Source of the DNA: Sebastes aleutianus | Taxonomy: Eukaryota > Chordata > Actinopteri > Perciformes > Sebastidae | Reading direction: 5' to 3' | Assembly (NCBI GenBank): GCA_916700875.1 | Contig: CAKAKS010000031.1 | Location: 7,022,977-7,086,976, forward strand | Length of the DNA stretch: 64,000 nt | Shown: positions 25,028 through 41,366 of the stretch, one piece after another | Position numbering within the stretch: the stretch's first letter is position 1 | Layout of the letters: each line of letters starts with the position of its first letter | Position numbers and translations under genes: made by a program | The notes under the pieces: model-generated | What the model was told of the DNA's origin: nothing | Database searches by the model: none | What the model saw: only the letters and a program-made list of their open reading frames with translations

Positions 25028-25883
25028 GTAGGAGCGTTGCAGTTCCGGTAAACATGCTCCACCTCTCTCCTCCTCCATCTCGTGCTCCCTAGGAGTGTGA
25101 CAGCGATGAACCATTTCGTGATTGCAAAACAGTTCCACACAATACACACAATATCCATTATTAAATGTTTCCCAATTTTTTCCCGTCGTCGTTTAATTTT
25201 GCAGAGATGAGCATTTTAAGCCGTTGGTGCGAATTTGTCTTGTGAGTCGTTCCTTGCGAGAGATGCTGGAATCCGCTCTGCTCAAGCGTGGCTGTGTAAA
25301 TGGCTGTTGTGGCTGGGAGGTTGGCGTGTTGTGGCTGGCTGTGCCTGTCTCTCCTCAGCCAGCCTCTGAGTGTCCACGGGGGGCCGTAGCTTGTTTTCTG
25401 TTGCTGGACGGTAGAGGCGACGGGTGGGGGGGGGAGTGCTGAGGGTGGAGGTGGAGAGGCGGCGTGGGGGGGCATATACTTGCTCCTCATTGCCCCTCCA
25501 TTATATGTGGTTGACCTATTTCAGCAGTGAGCAGCAGAGGAGGGGAGGGAGCTGGGAGGGGTACATGGCAAAATCACAGGCTGACAGAAATCCCCTGGTG
25601 AGTGTAGCTGGGTGTGTGATTCCCTAATGCTGTCACCCCCTCCTTACCACACACTCACACAAAACAAACACACACCCTAACTGCCCTCCATCCCACCAAG
25701 TGTTTTTGCCTCTTAACACGTCCATTAACAGGTGTGAGGTCCGTGTGCGCTCGTGTATGTATTTGTGAGTGTGCGAAAACAAATGTGAGGGAGTGTTTCT
25801 CTGTGTGGTAGCTGTTGGACAATGAGTCAATATGGCAACATTGTGTATATAAAGCATATATTGTAATAGGTTTCTTGGGATAT
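25028..25883. other. Unannotated intronic sequence, partly G-rich
   Basis: 25375-25475 is rich in G runs. The short ORFs spanning it are Gly/Arg/Trp-rich on one strand and Pro-rich on the other, typical of skewed composition. No exon recognised. Confidence 0.55.
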
Positions 25884-25891
25884 ATTGGCAA

Positions 25892-26592
25892 TAGGGCTCA
25901 CAATCGATTAGAATATTGAATCACACTTTTTTTTTATCTGTTCAAAATGTACCTTAAAGGGAGATTTGTCATGTATGTAATACTCTCATCAACATTGGAG
26001 TGGAGAAATATACTTGCCTTATGCAAATGTATGTATATATTTATTCTTGGAAATCAACAACACAAAACAATGACAGATGTTGTCCAGAAACCCTCACAGG
26101 TACTGCATTTAGCATAAATAAGATGCTCAAATCATAACATGGCAAACTCAAACCCAACAGGCAACAACAGCTGTCAGTGTGCTGACTTGACTATGACTTG
26201 CCCCAAACTAGATGTGATTATCATAGAGTGGGCATGTCTGTAAAGGGGAGACTCGTGGGTACTCATAGAACCCATTTACATTCACATATCTTGGGGTCAG
26301 AGGTCAAGGGACACCTTTGAAAATGGCCACGAAAGTTTTTCCTCGCCAAAATTTACTGTAAGTTTGGAATGTTATTTAGCCTCCTTCGCGACAAGCTATT
26401 AGGACATGGTTGATACCAATGTATTCTTTAGGTTTTCTAGTTTCATATGACACCAGTATCTTCACTCTAGCTTTAAAATTGAGCCCGCCACAACCTAAAA
26501 ACCACAAGTTGTGTTAACGCGTTAAAGAAATTAGTGGCGTTAAAACAAATTTGCGTTAACGCGCTATTATCACGTTAACTTTGACAGCCCTA
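25892..26592 (-). mobile_element. hAT-type MITE family A, copy 3 (701 bp, reversed)
   Basis: Reverse orientation relative to copy 1: begins TAGGGCTCACAATCGATTAG and ends TTAACTTTGACAGCCCTA. Flanks ATTGGCAA (25884-25891) and ATTAGCAC (26593-26600) match at 6 of 8, an eroded duplication. All interior landmarks are present on the - strand. Confidence 0.9.
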
Positions 26593-26600
26593 ATTAGCAC

Positions 26601-28009
26601 CAATGTCTGAGCTGTTATTTATTTCAATTAATGTATTCAGTTTTTTTCTTTTACGCTTCTCTGTATGTGTGAATGTTGTCTGTGTTTCTCTAAATACAAA
26701 TATGACCACACTAAAAATGCAATGAGAAGAACATGCCAGGATCTGATCGCTCGGGCCACATTCTGATGTGGTTGGGGGAAACATGGGACCACAAATGAAA
26801 AACAACCCCGTCTTTGCAGTATTCACACGGCAAGACAAAGCTCCAAAAACACAAAAACAAAAGTCTTTACCAGAGGCGAGTTTCCATCTTGTTTCTCCCT
26901 CTCTCTGTCTCACAGCATGCTTTAGTTTTCAACTCTTTCTTTTGGTTTTTGAGTGCTTTTTTTGGGCTAGTTTAAACCAGTGTATAAATTTTCTCCCCGC
27001 AGAAAAGAATTTAATGTGAGCAGGGCAGCAGAATCTGATCCAAAGTGGTCACTCAAGATATATTTGAGATGCTCTCTGGCTCCAGATGTGATCTGCCATC
27101 TATCTCAGGTGGATATAGAAACAGTCCGGATATATCTGATGCTCTGATACCGTGTTTGAACAGGGTCACAGTGACAATCTGTGTTTATGTGTGTGCAGGC
27201 ATGCCCTCATATGTCATACTTTTGTCAGTGTTTATTACACCATAAAACAGTGGCACAATTACTGTACATTCGTAATCTTTTTCTGGAAGCTCACCATGCA
27301 TGGGAGCCGAAAGGCAGGGAGGGCAGTGATATCGGAGAGAAGCGGCTATTTGGCTTTGCGAGAATGCAATCGATGATCCAAGCTGGATATGGTGTAGTGT
27401 ACTGTATAAGAGCCAATGTGAATATGATACCCTATCCGATGTGTAATAGCAGCTATGTTGTCATTCCTCTACAAGCCAATATTACAAGGGAAAGGAAGTG
27501 TGTGAAATGGGCTGAGACAACAGCGTTTTTGTTATTGCCGTTGAAGCCAGAATAACAAGCCAGATATGTTGATTTTGCCAAATTCGGCACCCGTACAGTG
27601 TTTTGAGGTACAGGACTTGTAATTTTGCTGGGTTGTATCTATTCTACGAAACAAAAAAAGGGCTTTCCATGTTTGTAAGGGAGGGCCCCAACCAAGTGCG
27701 TGCAAACTCTCTCCTAAAGTCCTGAGTTAGCAGGTAGAGTCTTGGTGCAAAACAACAAAAGCCACCACCCTATACTGCAGTTGTACATGTAGACTACGTG
27801 CAGCAACCAGCATGTTGCAATTCCCTGTGAATGCTTACAAAGCCCTTTTCATTTTAGGAATAAGCCCAGCAAGCATCCTGGCTACCCTTGAATAAACATG
27901 CAGGGAGAGACAGAGCTGGTATCTGAAAAACGACGGGAAAATTCGACACCGTGAAACTATTGTGAGGCAGCCAGACATGTTACAAAGGATTCTCAGCATA
28001 TATGTCATG
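26601..28009. other. Unannotated intronic sequence
   Basis: The 124-codon + strand ORF at 27181-27555 overlaps two other open frames and has no recognisable domain or splice context; not called. No repeat family recognised. Confidence 0.55.
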
Positions 28010-28017
28010 GACTAAAG

Positions 28018-28908
28018 CAGTGGTTCCTAACCTATTTTCCTTGAAGCCCCCCCCCCCCACTTGTATATAAGAAAAGCTTAGCCCCTACCCCATATTTGTT
28101 GACGTCATCAGCATTAAAACAAAAAATACAAATTATACAATAAGGTTATTCAGTGTTGCTAAACGCCAACATATATGGATTGAAGAAGAATACTTTGTCA
28201 GATAAAACATGTTGTGGATTATTGAAATGATTACATCTATCTTTTTTCAATACATTTTTGACTTTTGGACTCTCTGGGGTTATCGGGAATGTTTGGATCA
28301 CATGAGTCTGAAACAATCCTACGCAGCCACCACTGGAATGTAATTTTACAAATAGTATAATACTAATAATATTAGTGTAGCCTGATCTTTATCTGCAACT
28401 GTGCGGAAAAACTGGGTTTAAACAGAATATGACCTACTAAGTAGCAAAAAAATATCTAAGGAATCCATTGATATCAACCATGTCCTACTAGCTTGTCAGG
28501 AAGGAGGTTAAATCACGCTCCAAACATATGCACAAGGACAATATCTGTCATTGTTTTGCGTTGTTAATTGATTTCCAATAATTAATAAATCCATACATTT
28601 GCATAAAGCAGCATATTTGCCCACTCCCATGTTGATAAGAGTATTAAATACTTGACAAATCTCCCTTTTAAGGTACATTTTGAACAAATAAAAAATGTGT
28701 GATTAATCGCAATTAACTATAGACAATCACACAATTAATCACGATTAGATATTTTAATCCATTTACAGCCCTAGTCATTAAAATTTTAGTTATACATGAG
28801 CAAATCTAATTTTGACAACCTCAGAGCAGACAAATCCTATAGCGCACCCCCTGTGATCTTTGGCGCCAATCTAAGGGGGGTTCAGAAACCCCAGGCTGGA
28901 AACCACTG
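28018..28908. mobile_element. hAT (Charlie-like) element, 891 bp, with nested MITE
   Basis: Ends CAGTGGTTCCTAACC and GGCTGGAAACCACTG, the CAGTGGTT-type hAT terminus. Flanking duplications GACTAAAG (28010-28017) and CACTAAAG (28909-28916) match at 7 of 8. A C-run (28048-28060) follows the left end. A truncated family A copy occupies 28443-28773. No transposase recognised. Confidence 0.88.
28443..28773 (+). mobile_element. hAT-type MITE family A, internally deleted fragment
   Basis: Starts in mid-element (AAGGAATCCATTGATATCAA), jumps from CGCTCCAAACATATG to GGACAATATCTGTCATTG, omitting the central block, and keeps the right end (CCATTTACAGCCCTA). The left terminus is missing. It lies inside the Charlie-like element at 28018-28908. 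Confidence 0.88.
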
Positions 28909-28916
28909 CACTAAAG

Positions 28917-29736
28917 TATCCTGACTCAAGTTAAATATTCCTTAATGCATCTAGCCCGTGTGAAAGAGCAGGTATGTCGCAGTTGCAAGGACGCAAGCCC
29001 AATGAGATGTATTTTTCTGATGGTGAATGTGAGCTGAATAGCAAGTGTTCTCAGGGGTGCAGATACTGTATGAGGAGTTGCGTTAATTAATTGTTTAATT
29101 CATAGGAAAATATGTCTGCAGCTAAACCAGCTCAGCCTATGTGTGCAAGAAGTGTGATGACTCTTGCTCTTATAAGCCTTATAAATCCATAGGAAACCCA
29201 TTGAATCCATTGACAATGAAGGTAAATGTACATAGATCAGCTTTTTATATGACAATCATCATTAGAACCAACAATCAGGTCTATAATGGGGGTGCAATAA
29301 AAATGCATTAGTAGTGCATTGACAGTGAAAGGCCATCCGATCCGATAGGGACAGCTGTCAGAGTTTGCTGAGCAGTCTGTTGAGAAACAGTCTGATTGCC
29401 GATCAGCTGGTCAGGGTGCTTTTTTTGACAGCGAGGCTTGTTAACTCCCAGTAACACTGGCTATAGCTTCGTCTATATATTTTTGCTCCAGTGTTCTCAA
29501 CAGAAATGCTGTCATGTTTTTTTAATTTTTTTTTTTTTCCAGAGCCGCCCCATCCAATGCGCTCTACGCAGTAAGTAAAGAATTAGCATGTTGTACAACA
29601 GCGAGCTTGTGTAACGGCATTAAGATTTTAACAGCATTACAGCCATATCTAACACTTGAGCTGTTGGGCTCAAAGCAGCATAATAAATTGCTGGAAAAGC
29701 GGATAGAGTTTGTGTTTTGTGTGTGCGTCTGCACTG

Positions 29737-29784
<48 letters not shown>

Positions 29785-32700
29785 ATGTCATAACCCTCAG
29801 GGCTAGATACAGAGTCATGTCTATTAGCCGGCTATTGCGGCTGGGGTCTTGTTTTTATTATCAGCATCATAACGGTGGTATGTGTGTGCCCTTTAATATA
29901 TCACCTCCCGCTCCCCCTCTACTGATCCCGGGGCTAAGATTTATGATTCTGCATTACATCTGCCTTGTCACATTAATTCAGCCATCACACACAGACACAT
30001 GTACACACACGCAAACACACAGGCTACCACACACACACCCACATTTACACCATCAAAGCCGGCATTAGGGCATACACCCATGTTTGGTGTATTACAGCAT
30101 ACAGTAAATCCTGATCTTCTCATTTCCCATCACATCTGAGGTCTTTAGTAGATGGCTGCAGGTTCCTGTGTTCAGCTCAGCGACGACAGGGTCTGGGGAC
30201 ACAGGAGAGGATACAGTTCTCCAGAGAGAACATTTAAAAGAAAAAGGAGAATTTCTTAAAGCAATCTATATGCCTTCTCGTGGTTTCCAACCTTGCAATT
30301 TGATTGACGAGATGGCGAGAATGAGATTTAGGAGGTTGATGCGAGTATGGAGGCTGTGCATGTGTGTGTCGGGGGATTAAGCAGGCAGCCAGATTCAGTG
30401 ACAGACATGGAGAATAGACTACGCTCTGGGGACTGTGTCTCACACTTCCTGACACACTTCCAGTCTGTAGTGTCCTTCAGATAAAGTGCTGCCAGGGTTT
30501 TTTTTTGTGTGTGTGAGGAGGGTTGGACATTTGAGTGCTTCAGGATATATATGTGTGAAGTGTGTGTGCATATGTAGGGGGTGGCACATACAGGACTCCT
30601 CTGTATAATGGTATTCTAGTACTGAGAACACACTATGGGGGACTGACTGGATAATTGCCTATTCTTGCTGTCATTTGGATCGTCGTCATAATCCATATGT
30701 CCTCTCTAGCCTTTCCTTGGTGTATAAAAAATATGGAATATTAAACATACCGTATGTGTTTCTGCCTCTGCTGGTGTCATCGCTTTGTGCATCAAGAACA
30801 TAATCCTTAATGAAAAGTATCAGGAGCAAGTCTTGCATTCAAACTTTTGGTTAAAAATAAATGTATTGCCATGAAATTACACTATGTCAACATTAGGTCA
30901 TAGGTCATGAGGGGAGAAAATAGACTTAAACCAGCTGCAAGTTTTAGTACAGTGCAGTGCAACTCAAATCAGATGAGTTTCAAAAGGCAACCAAGTATGT
31001 TACATTCAAAATCCAGATGAAAGGTTGGTAAGTGATCACTGTCTTAAAGGATAGGTTCACGTTTTTCAAATCTATCTTAATACAACACAGAAACACACTA
31101 GTCTAAATTACCTATTTCCATAGGCATGGCAAATTCTTGAGCATTGGTATGTTCTGCATGCTATAAACCTATTTTGCAGCCTACAGTAACTACAGCTAGT
31201 AGTTATAATAGAGTGAAAGGAAAAATATACATTTAGATATACATAATGGAGATACTTCCGACGTGCGCTGTACTTCACAACTCTGCGGCCTTGTGTAAGC
31301 AAGGTCGATGAGCAGATTGGCAGATTGTCCTTTCACGGTCGTAAATCAACACAGAAAATGAATTAGTTCTCGTTCATTTTCTTTCATATTCAGGCCTTCT
31401 CCGCTTTGCAAAGTGCTCGCTGTGTTGGTGAATGGCGTGATGATAACTTTTGAGAGATTTCCCGCTGTCTCTTTGAACCCGTTTCTTTGTTGCTTTCAGT
31501 GTTGGTTCAAATCAGACACTGTGATATAAAAAGTTTTTCAGCGGTGTTACCGATTACACCGGACATTTTACAAGAAAATATGACGGTCAATATGTGTAGC
31601 GCGCTTACTTTGGTCTTTAACGTCGGCTGGCTGTGTGTCTGGCCTCTCGGGTCCAGCTTTTGCTGCTGGGCCGCAGGAGTCTACCTGGCGCCGCTGCGCC
31701 GTGCACACCGGCAATTATTTCAACGTTATGGTTCCCTTATAGCATTGGGTTTGAATCTGAAATAAAGCCAAATAGGCGTGTTTGCTTTTCGCTTTGACAC
31801 CAAATCCTCTGCCATCTCTCGGTCTGTAAACTCTCTCTCGTCCCGTGTGAGTGAAATATGACACCTGCTACTCTAAGCTGACTCCTTACGGAGCAGATGC
31901 ATTCAGTTTGTAGCGTCCGTCGTCCCATTATCTATTGATAACATGCCACTGATACGCCATAATTAACTAAATGGGTTTTATTTCTGCAAAAAAAGCAAAA
32001 CGACGGTGGGTACGTAATGTAATCGGTGTATGCCTGATCACTGTGTAACACTAGTAACACCGACTTCCGCGGCAAGCCCAGAAATGTTAAATTTGAGGGA
32101 ACCTTTCTCAGTCCTCAAGTTGATGCTTCTTTACGTTCGCTCTTCATTTTCTAGAGATTTTTCTGTTGGTATAATCATGATGTGTTCCTATCGTCATCTC
32201 AGTCTGTGTTTGTTTTGCATTCTGATCTTTTGGCCTTTTCGCTGGTGGCAGAATGGGGCTGCCCGCTGCTTTGGGCCAATTAGCCAAAGTAGAGGCATCG
32301 CATCAAACCATTGGGCACAGTGAGGGGTCAGAGAGCGCGGCGCGTCTCCTCTGACAAGAGCCGCTCCACTCCACAGCCCGCCGGTCGGTATGGGGTTGTG
32401 TGATGGCCCTGTCTGGCTTCGGGGCACCCAGGGGTGTGACATGTGACAAGTGAATGGGCATGCCAGTTTGTGCTAAAAAGGACCAGTCGTTATGACTGCA
32501 AGTGAAGTCAAGCAAGAGCCTTGTGTATGCAGTGGCTGCTTTAAAAACTGTATTAAAGTGTTAGTGCATCAGTGACTGTGTGTGTTTGGCGAGCAGTGGG
32601 TGGGCCGGGAGGCACAGGGGCATGACACATATTCATATTGACACCTGTCATTGAGGCCTTGAAGCATAAAGACAGCAAACAGAAGACCTGCATGAAGTTA

Positions 32701-35700
32701 ATTGGTGTTTGTATCGGGACTGTCTCTGTTTGACGCCCCGTTCTACCTCTTTGGAAGGTATTAGGCCGGACCCCCCGCTCCTTCCTTACACTCCCGTCCC
32801 CTCGCTTGTCTCTCCCGCGGACTCTACTCAGAGAGCGATGTCTGTGCCGCACCGCACTGCGCCGTAAATTAGTCCCGGGTGGTGACATGGTGCTTGCTGG
32901 GTAATTTGGACAATGGGGCGTTTGACAGCTCACCCATCACAGCTACAGCGCCCCAGGGAGCCACTACTCCTCCTGAGCTTTTCTCCCTCTCTCTCTCCTT
33001 GCGCTCTCCTCCCTCGGTGCTGATGGAGTGACTCTCTAAGTAGCAGCATCATTCTCCAATCAACCACCAAAATGGCTTTTCATCCAGGAGGGAGTGAATG
33101 GGGAATGGGGGGGGGATATACAGTGCAGAGAGAGAACGTTGAAAAGCCATAACTGCTGGAGAGTGAGCAGCAAAAACATTTAGACAAGCGGCAGAAAAAA
33201 AAAGATTGTGAATAAGAGCGATAAAATAAAGAGATTTTTCTTGGTCATGCATTAAAAAACCTTTTAATTAATAGCCACTTTAATACATATACAATTTAGC
33301 AGTGAACACACAAACACATAATCTCAGTATAAATGATTAAATTAAAGGAGCTGAAAACAGCTAAATGCTTTGTAATTGCCAGTGATAATTACTTGTTTGT
33401 GCATCAAAGCAGTGTGACCTTCATCGATGAAATGAGAGACCCACACTGGTCTTCACACATGTTTTAAATGTCTCGCTCTTGCACATTTTAACCAGTTGAA
33501 CAGAAAGTGTTGATTTCAATCCCGCTTTGGTTCTATTTGTGCATTTTTACAAAGATCGCTCACCCGTATCGTAATCATCCCAACCTCTCTACGGATTTCT
33601 CTTACTTACTCTCTCTTAGTCATGGATTGAAGACGGCTCACCTCTGGTTATCCCACTGTGAATAGGACTCATTCTTTTCTTTTTTCATTGAAAGAATACA
33701 GATTAGTCTGTTTATTATGAATATCAGTTAATGGGGGAAATTGGATTTTTTTAAAAAATCAATCATACAAAATCAGATTTTTAAAAATGCAATATCCTGT
33801 GCAATCAGTTTACTTAAATGGAATTTAGCACATTATCTTCATCTCATTTCCATTTTCTCTACCTGAAGAAACGTCTGACCGGTCTTTGCAAACGGCAGGA
33901 AACCCGGCAACATTTAGATGTGTGGTGACGTAAAATCTGGATGAAAGTCAAGTCAACTTTGGGGGGTGAAAATTGGTAAAAAAAAATGAAAATGATGAGC
34001 CTTAATTATCATGATGTTTTGACCTTGCCGTTCCTGGCGCTGTGATGTGACTGGACAGACAGTGGCCAACGCCTGGCATGACCCTGGCAACCACCAGCTG
34101 CCTCCTGCCAGAGAGCAGCCAGAGAGGACCGAGTGAAGGTCAGGGATAAGGACCGCAGAGAACATGTAAACACCCCCCAATGAGAAAGACATGACTGGCT
34201 GCACAAAGACAGGAAATGAAAGGGAAATGGTCCGTTGCTCTGAAATTGATTAACTGTTTTTTTTACTATATGTTGTTTTTATATGCGATTCTGCTCTTTT
34301 CAGTCCTTTTTATAACCATAAGGTCACCGCGGGAGATGGATGAAAGGGGGAAGGGAGGGTACTGTTTATCGGGTGAATGTCCCATTTCATATAGATAGGT
34401 TTAAAATGCTTATCTCCAGGCCCACTCCTCAGTGCTACGACTGCTTTCTTTTCAGCTCTGTGTTTGCACTTTAAATCAATTTGTGTGCAGATTCATTTTT
34501 CCAATTACATCACATACTCTGGTAAAGATAAGACCCATGAATTGGACCGCTCTATAATGCCCTGATTGAATTATTCATTTGCTTTATTTGGCTGGTTTTA
34601 GTGTGCGAGGGCTCCCTCTAGGTCATTGTGATTCTGGCCTGCAATGGAACGATTGGGAGGTTAACGTTGGAGCCACCTGACTTTTAACTTTTAAAGACTG
34701 TCGGCTTGTTTTTCTTGACTTCTTCTCCTCCCCTCGCTGGGCTGTGTGATGGCAGGATTCCCCAGAGATGAAATATGAGTGTGCTTAGCACGCCCTGGCA
34801 GAGAGGCTCAGATAGGACGAGGCGAGGGAGGGGTCACTGGCCCCCCAACGGTAATCAATAAATACCTGCTGCAGCCAAGCGTTGGATGGGGCCCTGCAGA
34901 CAATGTGTGTAGACACATTAGTGTATATAAAGCACTTGGCTGGAAAGAGACATTAGAGTGGAAGTAAGCCTCCGCTCACTATCGCCTGTTTCTCATGGAG
35001 CTTCTAAAGGATTCTGCTTTAAAAACAACAGCCATACATATTGATTTAAGCCACTGGGATGTATGGGTCCAATACTAACAAGTATTGACTGGAAGAGGTC
35101 GTTACCATTGATTTATGTTCACTCAATATAATGGGTAGGTGTGCTCAAAGTACATTTATAGGTAGATCTGATTGACAGTCTATTTATCCTGCTTCAATTG
35201 ACATGACAGCTGAGTGGTTTATTATTCTGCTTGACCACTCAGCTGCGAACCACCTCTTGTCCTTCCCCATTGCGGCATAGCAAAACATCGGCTAGTAAAA
35301 ACTCCCCGTTGTCTTCTTATTTGGCCAACCACTTACTGATCTTTTTCCTCTATCTGGAGCTGGGAATGTATACAAGAATGATGAGAAGGGTGAGTGGAAA
35401 GAGAAGTGAAAGGGAGAGGGACAGAGAAGCAGGGTGAAGAGGATAAATAGGAATAAAACAGGAATGAAGAGGGGGAAGATTTATACCAGCATTCATACTC
35501 GTTCATGCTTGACTCTCCCCTGATTGAAGGGAAACATTGGCCCCGCTGATACAGTGCTTTCCTTGGGACAATAAATCTACGTGAGTACAGATAGAATAGA
35601 GAGAGCTTATCTTGCACAGTGGTGTCAGAGCCCGGCATTCAAAAGCTCTTATCGCAGACACTCACATACAATATATGGTAGAAGAAATACAGTCTTGCAG

Positions 35701-35910
35701 ATATTCAGCAAAACAGGTGATGGATCCACTTTAGTACTGAATAAACGGTATATGCAGCATACATAGAGTCTAATAGTGTATTTGTGGAAATGCACTTTTA
35801 TGTGTTTCAATATCACATTGATGTGTCTCTATTTGCCTCTATCTCTATTAAATTCTAGTTATTGCTTGATTTGAATGGGGGACCCAGCTATCTCCTGTGT
35901 GACGACATAG
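28917..35910. other. Unannotated intronic sequence, repeat-poor
   Basis: About 7 kb with few recognisable repeats. It holds (GT)n at about 29739-29783, an 11-bp inverted repeat at 35207-35245 and a short TTAAAGGATAGGTTCAC-type repeat end near 31045. The 92-codon ORF 31487-31765 and 126-codon ORF 32553-32933 show no domain. AT-rich blocks near 33240-33480 and 34480-34680 resemble conserved non-coding elements in texture only. Confidence 0.55.
29739..29783. repeat. (GT)n microsatellite
   Basis: About 22 GT units without interruption. The ORFs on both strands that cross it (84 and 153 codons) are artefacts. Confidence 0.97.
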
Positions 35911-35918
35911 ATTAACTC

Positions 35919-36646
35919 TAGGGCTGTCAATCAATTCAAATATTTAATCTGGATTTATCGCATAATTGTCCGTAATCATGATTAATTGCAAATTAATAAC
36001 ACATTTTTTATCTGTTCAAAATGTGTGATTAATCGCAAATTAATCTCTCTTTTTTTATCTGTTCAAAGGGTGTACCTTAAAGGGAGTATTTAATACTCTT
36101 ATCAACACGGGAGTGGGCAAATATTCTTACTTTATGCAAATGTATGTATATATTTATTATTGGAAATCAATTAACAACACAAAACAATGACAAATATTGT
36201 CCAGAAACCCTCACAGGTACTGTATTTAGCATAAAAAAAATATGCTCAAATCATAACATGGAAGACTTAAACAGCTGTCAGTGACTTGACTATGACTTGC
36301 CCCAAACTGCATGTGATTATCATAAAGTGGGCATGTCTGTAAAGGGGAGACTCGTTGGTACCCTTAGAACCCATTTTCATTCACATATCTTGAGGTCAGA
36401 GGTCAAGGGACCCCTTTGAAAATGGCCAGTTTTTCCTCGCCAAAATTTAGCGTAAGTTTGGAGCGTTATTTAACCTCCTTCGCGACAAGTTAGTAAGACA
36501 TGGTTGGTGCCAATGGAATGTAGTTTCATATGATGCCAGTATTTTCACTCTAGCTTTAAAACTGAGCCGGCTACAACCTAAAAATCACAAGTTGCGTTAA
36601 TGCGTTAAAGAAATTAGTGGCGTTAAAACTAGTTTTGACAGCCCTA
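35919..36646 (-). mobile_element. hAT-type MITE family A, copy 5 (728 bp, reversed)
   Basis: Begins TAGGGCTGTCAATCAATTC and ends TTTTGACAGCCCTA with a perfect 8-bp duplication ATTAACTC (35911-35918, 36647-36654). Contains an extra partial duplication of the TTTTTTATCTGTTCAAA block near its left end. Confidence 0.95.
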
Positions 36647-36665
36647 ATTAACTCACTTAAACATA

Positions 36666-36704
36666 AGAGCACATAACACATAATAATTATGTGTTATGTG
36701 CTCT
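36666..36704. repeat. Perfect 39-bp palindrome (19-bp arms, 1-bp centre)
   Basis: Left arm AGAGCACATAACACATAAT at 36666-36684, single A at 36685, and the exact reverse complement at 36686-36704. No mismatch. Would form a cruciform or hairpin. Confidence 0.95.
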
Positions 36705-37675
36705 GCCTTGAAATGCTATATTTGCTCACTGTAGAGATCTCTAGGTCTCCAGTTGGCAAATCTCCAGAGCGTCTTTCGTGGAAAATCAACTTTGGCATCC
36801 TGTTGACACGTGACATCAAAATGTAAAATTGCCAGAGCGTTTATGGTCTGAAGTGCATTTGTTTAAAAGGCGAGGAGACACTGGCTCGATGTCTAATGTG
36901 TTGTGGATGTTCCCTCATCAGTTTTCACTGTTCTCAGCACAATAGACCTCATTAATGTGACTACGGTATTGATGGTCCAGTAATAGTGCTATACTGAGGA
37001 GTAGTAATGCTTCAGGAGGTATTGCCTGTAGCTCATTTTAAGGAATACTTGATCTGCATTTGCTGGATGATTCTTTATATAGCCAGCCATGGCTCATTTC
37101 TAATGGAAACTATTGATGTAAGCTCGTCTTTAAGCCCCTGTTTAGTCTAAGATTCAGTGAGACTATGGTCACCCAGACCAAGGAAAATACTGTCAATCTA
37201 AAAATGTGTAGAAGAAATGAGGAGAATACTGTAGGAAACTTGGACTTTTAAACTATTGGCTAATTGGACAGGTCGTTGGGGTCTCGGCAAGCTGTTGCTA
37301 CAGGGTGCACACATACATTTGATGTGCATTTCTGTGTGTTTCGTGTGGGTGTTGTGCACTCCTCCATGCAACAGTTTATGTATTTATGTAACACAGAGAC
37401 TCTTCTTTTAGCTCGAGATGTGCCTCTTTGTGCACATTTCTTTTACAGCTCAGTGTACGTCTTATCACTGATAACTTTGATAATATGTAGCTGTGCCAGT
37501 GTTAAGGTTTGACTTTGACTTGTCCAAAATGTAATCATCCCTTATTATTGCTCCACTCCCACAGCTACTGCAGTTGACTCGAGCCAAAGAGGGGCTGACT
37601 GCCAAGACCCTCTCGTATCTCTCCCTTCACTCCAAATGCTAATCTTGGAAACATTAGATTCATTCTTATCCTTCT
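36705..37675. other. Unannotated intronic sequence
   Basis: No exon or repeat family recognised; the 82-codon ORF at 37264-37512 is GT-rich and featureless. Confidence 0.55.
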
Positions 37676-37679
37676 TTAA

Positions 37680-38194
37680 AGGTACAGTGTGTAGGTTTTG
37701 GCGGCATCTAGTGGTCGGGTTGCACATTGCAAGCAACTGAGTACCCCTCCGCTCACTCTTTCCTTTCCAAGACTGCGGTAACGTGAGCAAACGAGTGCAA
37801 AACAGTTGTAACGCCGTTCACCTCGCTCAGAGGCCATCCTCACCATAATAACCCCTCTTTAGGAGCAACAGAAGTCAGACGGCGGCTGGCGGTAGCACGG
37901 TTTTGCACTCTGCGGCTCACGTTATCTTAATTTCACAAGCATGTTAGAGAACTACGGTGGCCTTCAGGTAACATAAAAAACGGAAAAGGATCTCTTTAGA
38001 GCCAGCGTTTGGTTTGAGCAACATGGCGAACTCAGTGAAGAGGACCTGCTCCCTAATCCAAGCTAACGATTTTAAGATAACAAAAACACAACGATTCTTA
38101 GTTTCAGGTGATTATACACTAATGAAAACATAGTTGTGAATATTATATTTCATTTCTGCTAATAGATCCCCCAAAATGTTACACATTGTTCCTT
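37680..38194 (-). mobile_element. TTAA-bounded element family B, copy 2 (515 bp, reversed)
   Basis: Ends AGGTACAGTGTGTAGG and ACACATTGTTCCTT, bounded by TTAA (37676-37679, 38195-38198). Contains GGCATCTAGTGGTCGGGTTG and, near its right end, CAGGTGATTATACACTAATG and TCTGCTAATAGATCCCCC, the reverse complements of blocks near the left end of 21667-22158. Confidence 0.88.
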
Positions 38195-38198
38195 TTAA

Positions 38199-41366
<3,168 letters not shown>

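Noticed and set aside
26585..26600. Perfect target duplication for MITE copy 3
   Set aside because: Flanks agree at only 6 of 8 bases, so it is reported as eroded.
29607..30068. 153-codon + strand ORF
   Set aside because: Central Cys-Val run is the (GT)n microsatellite.
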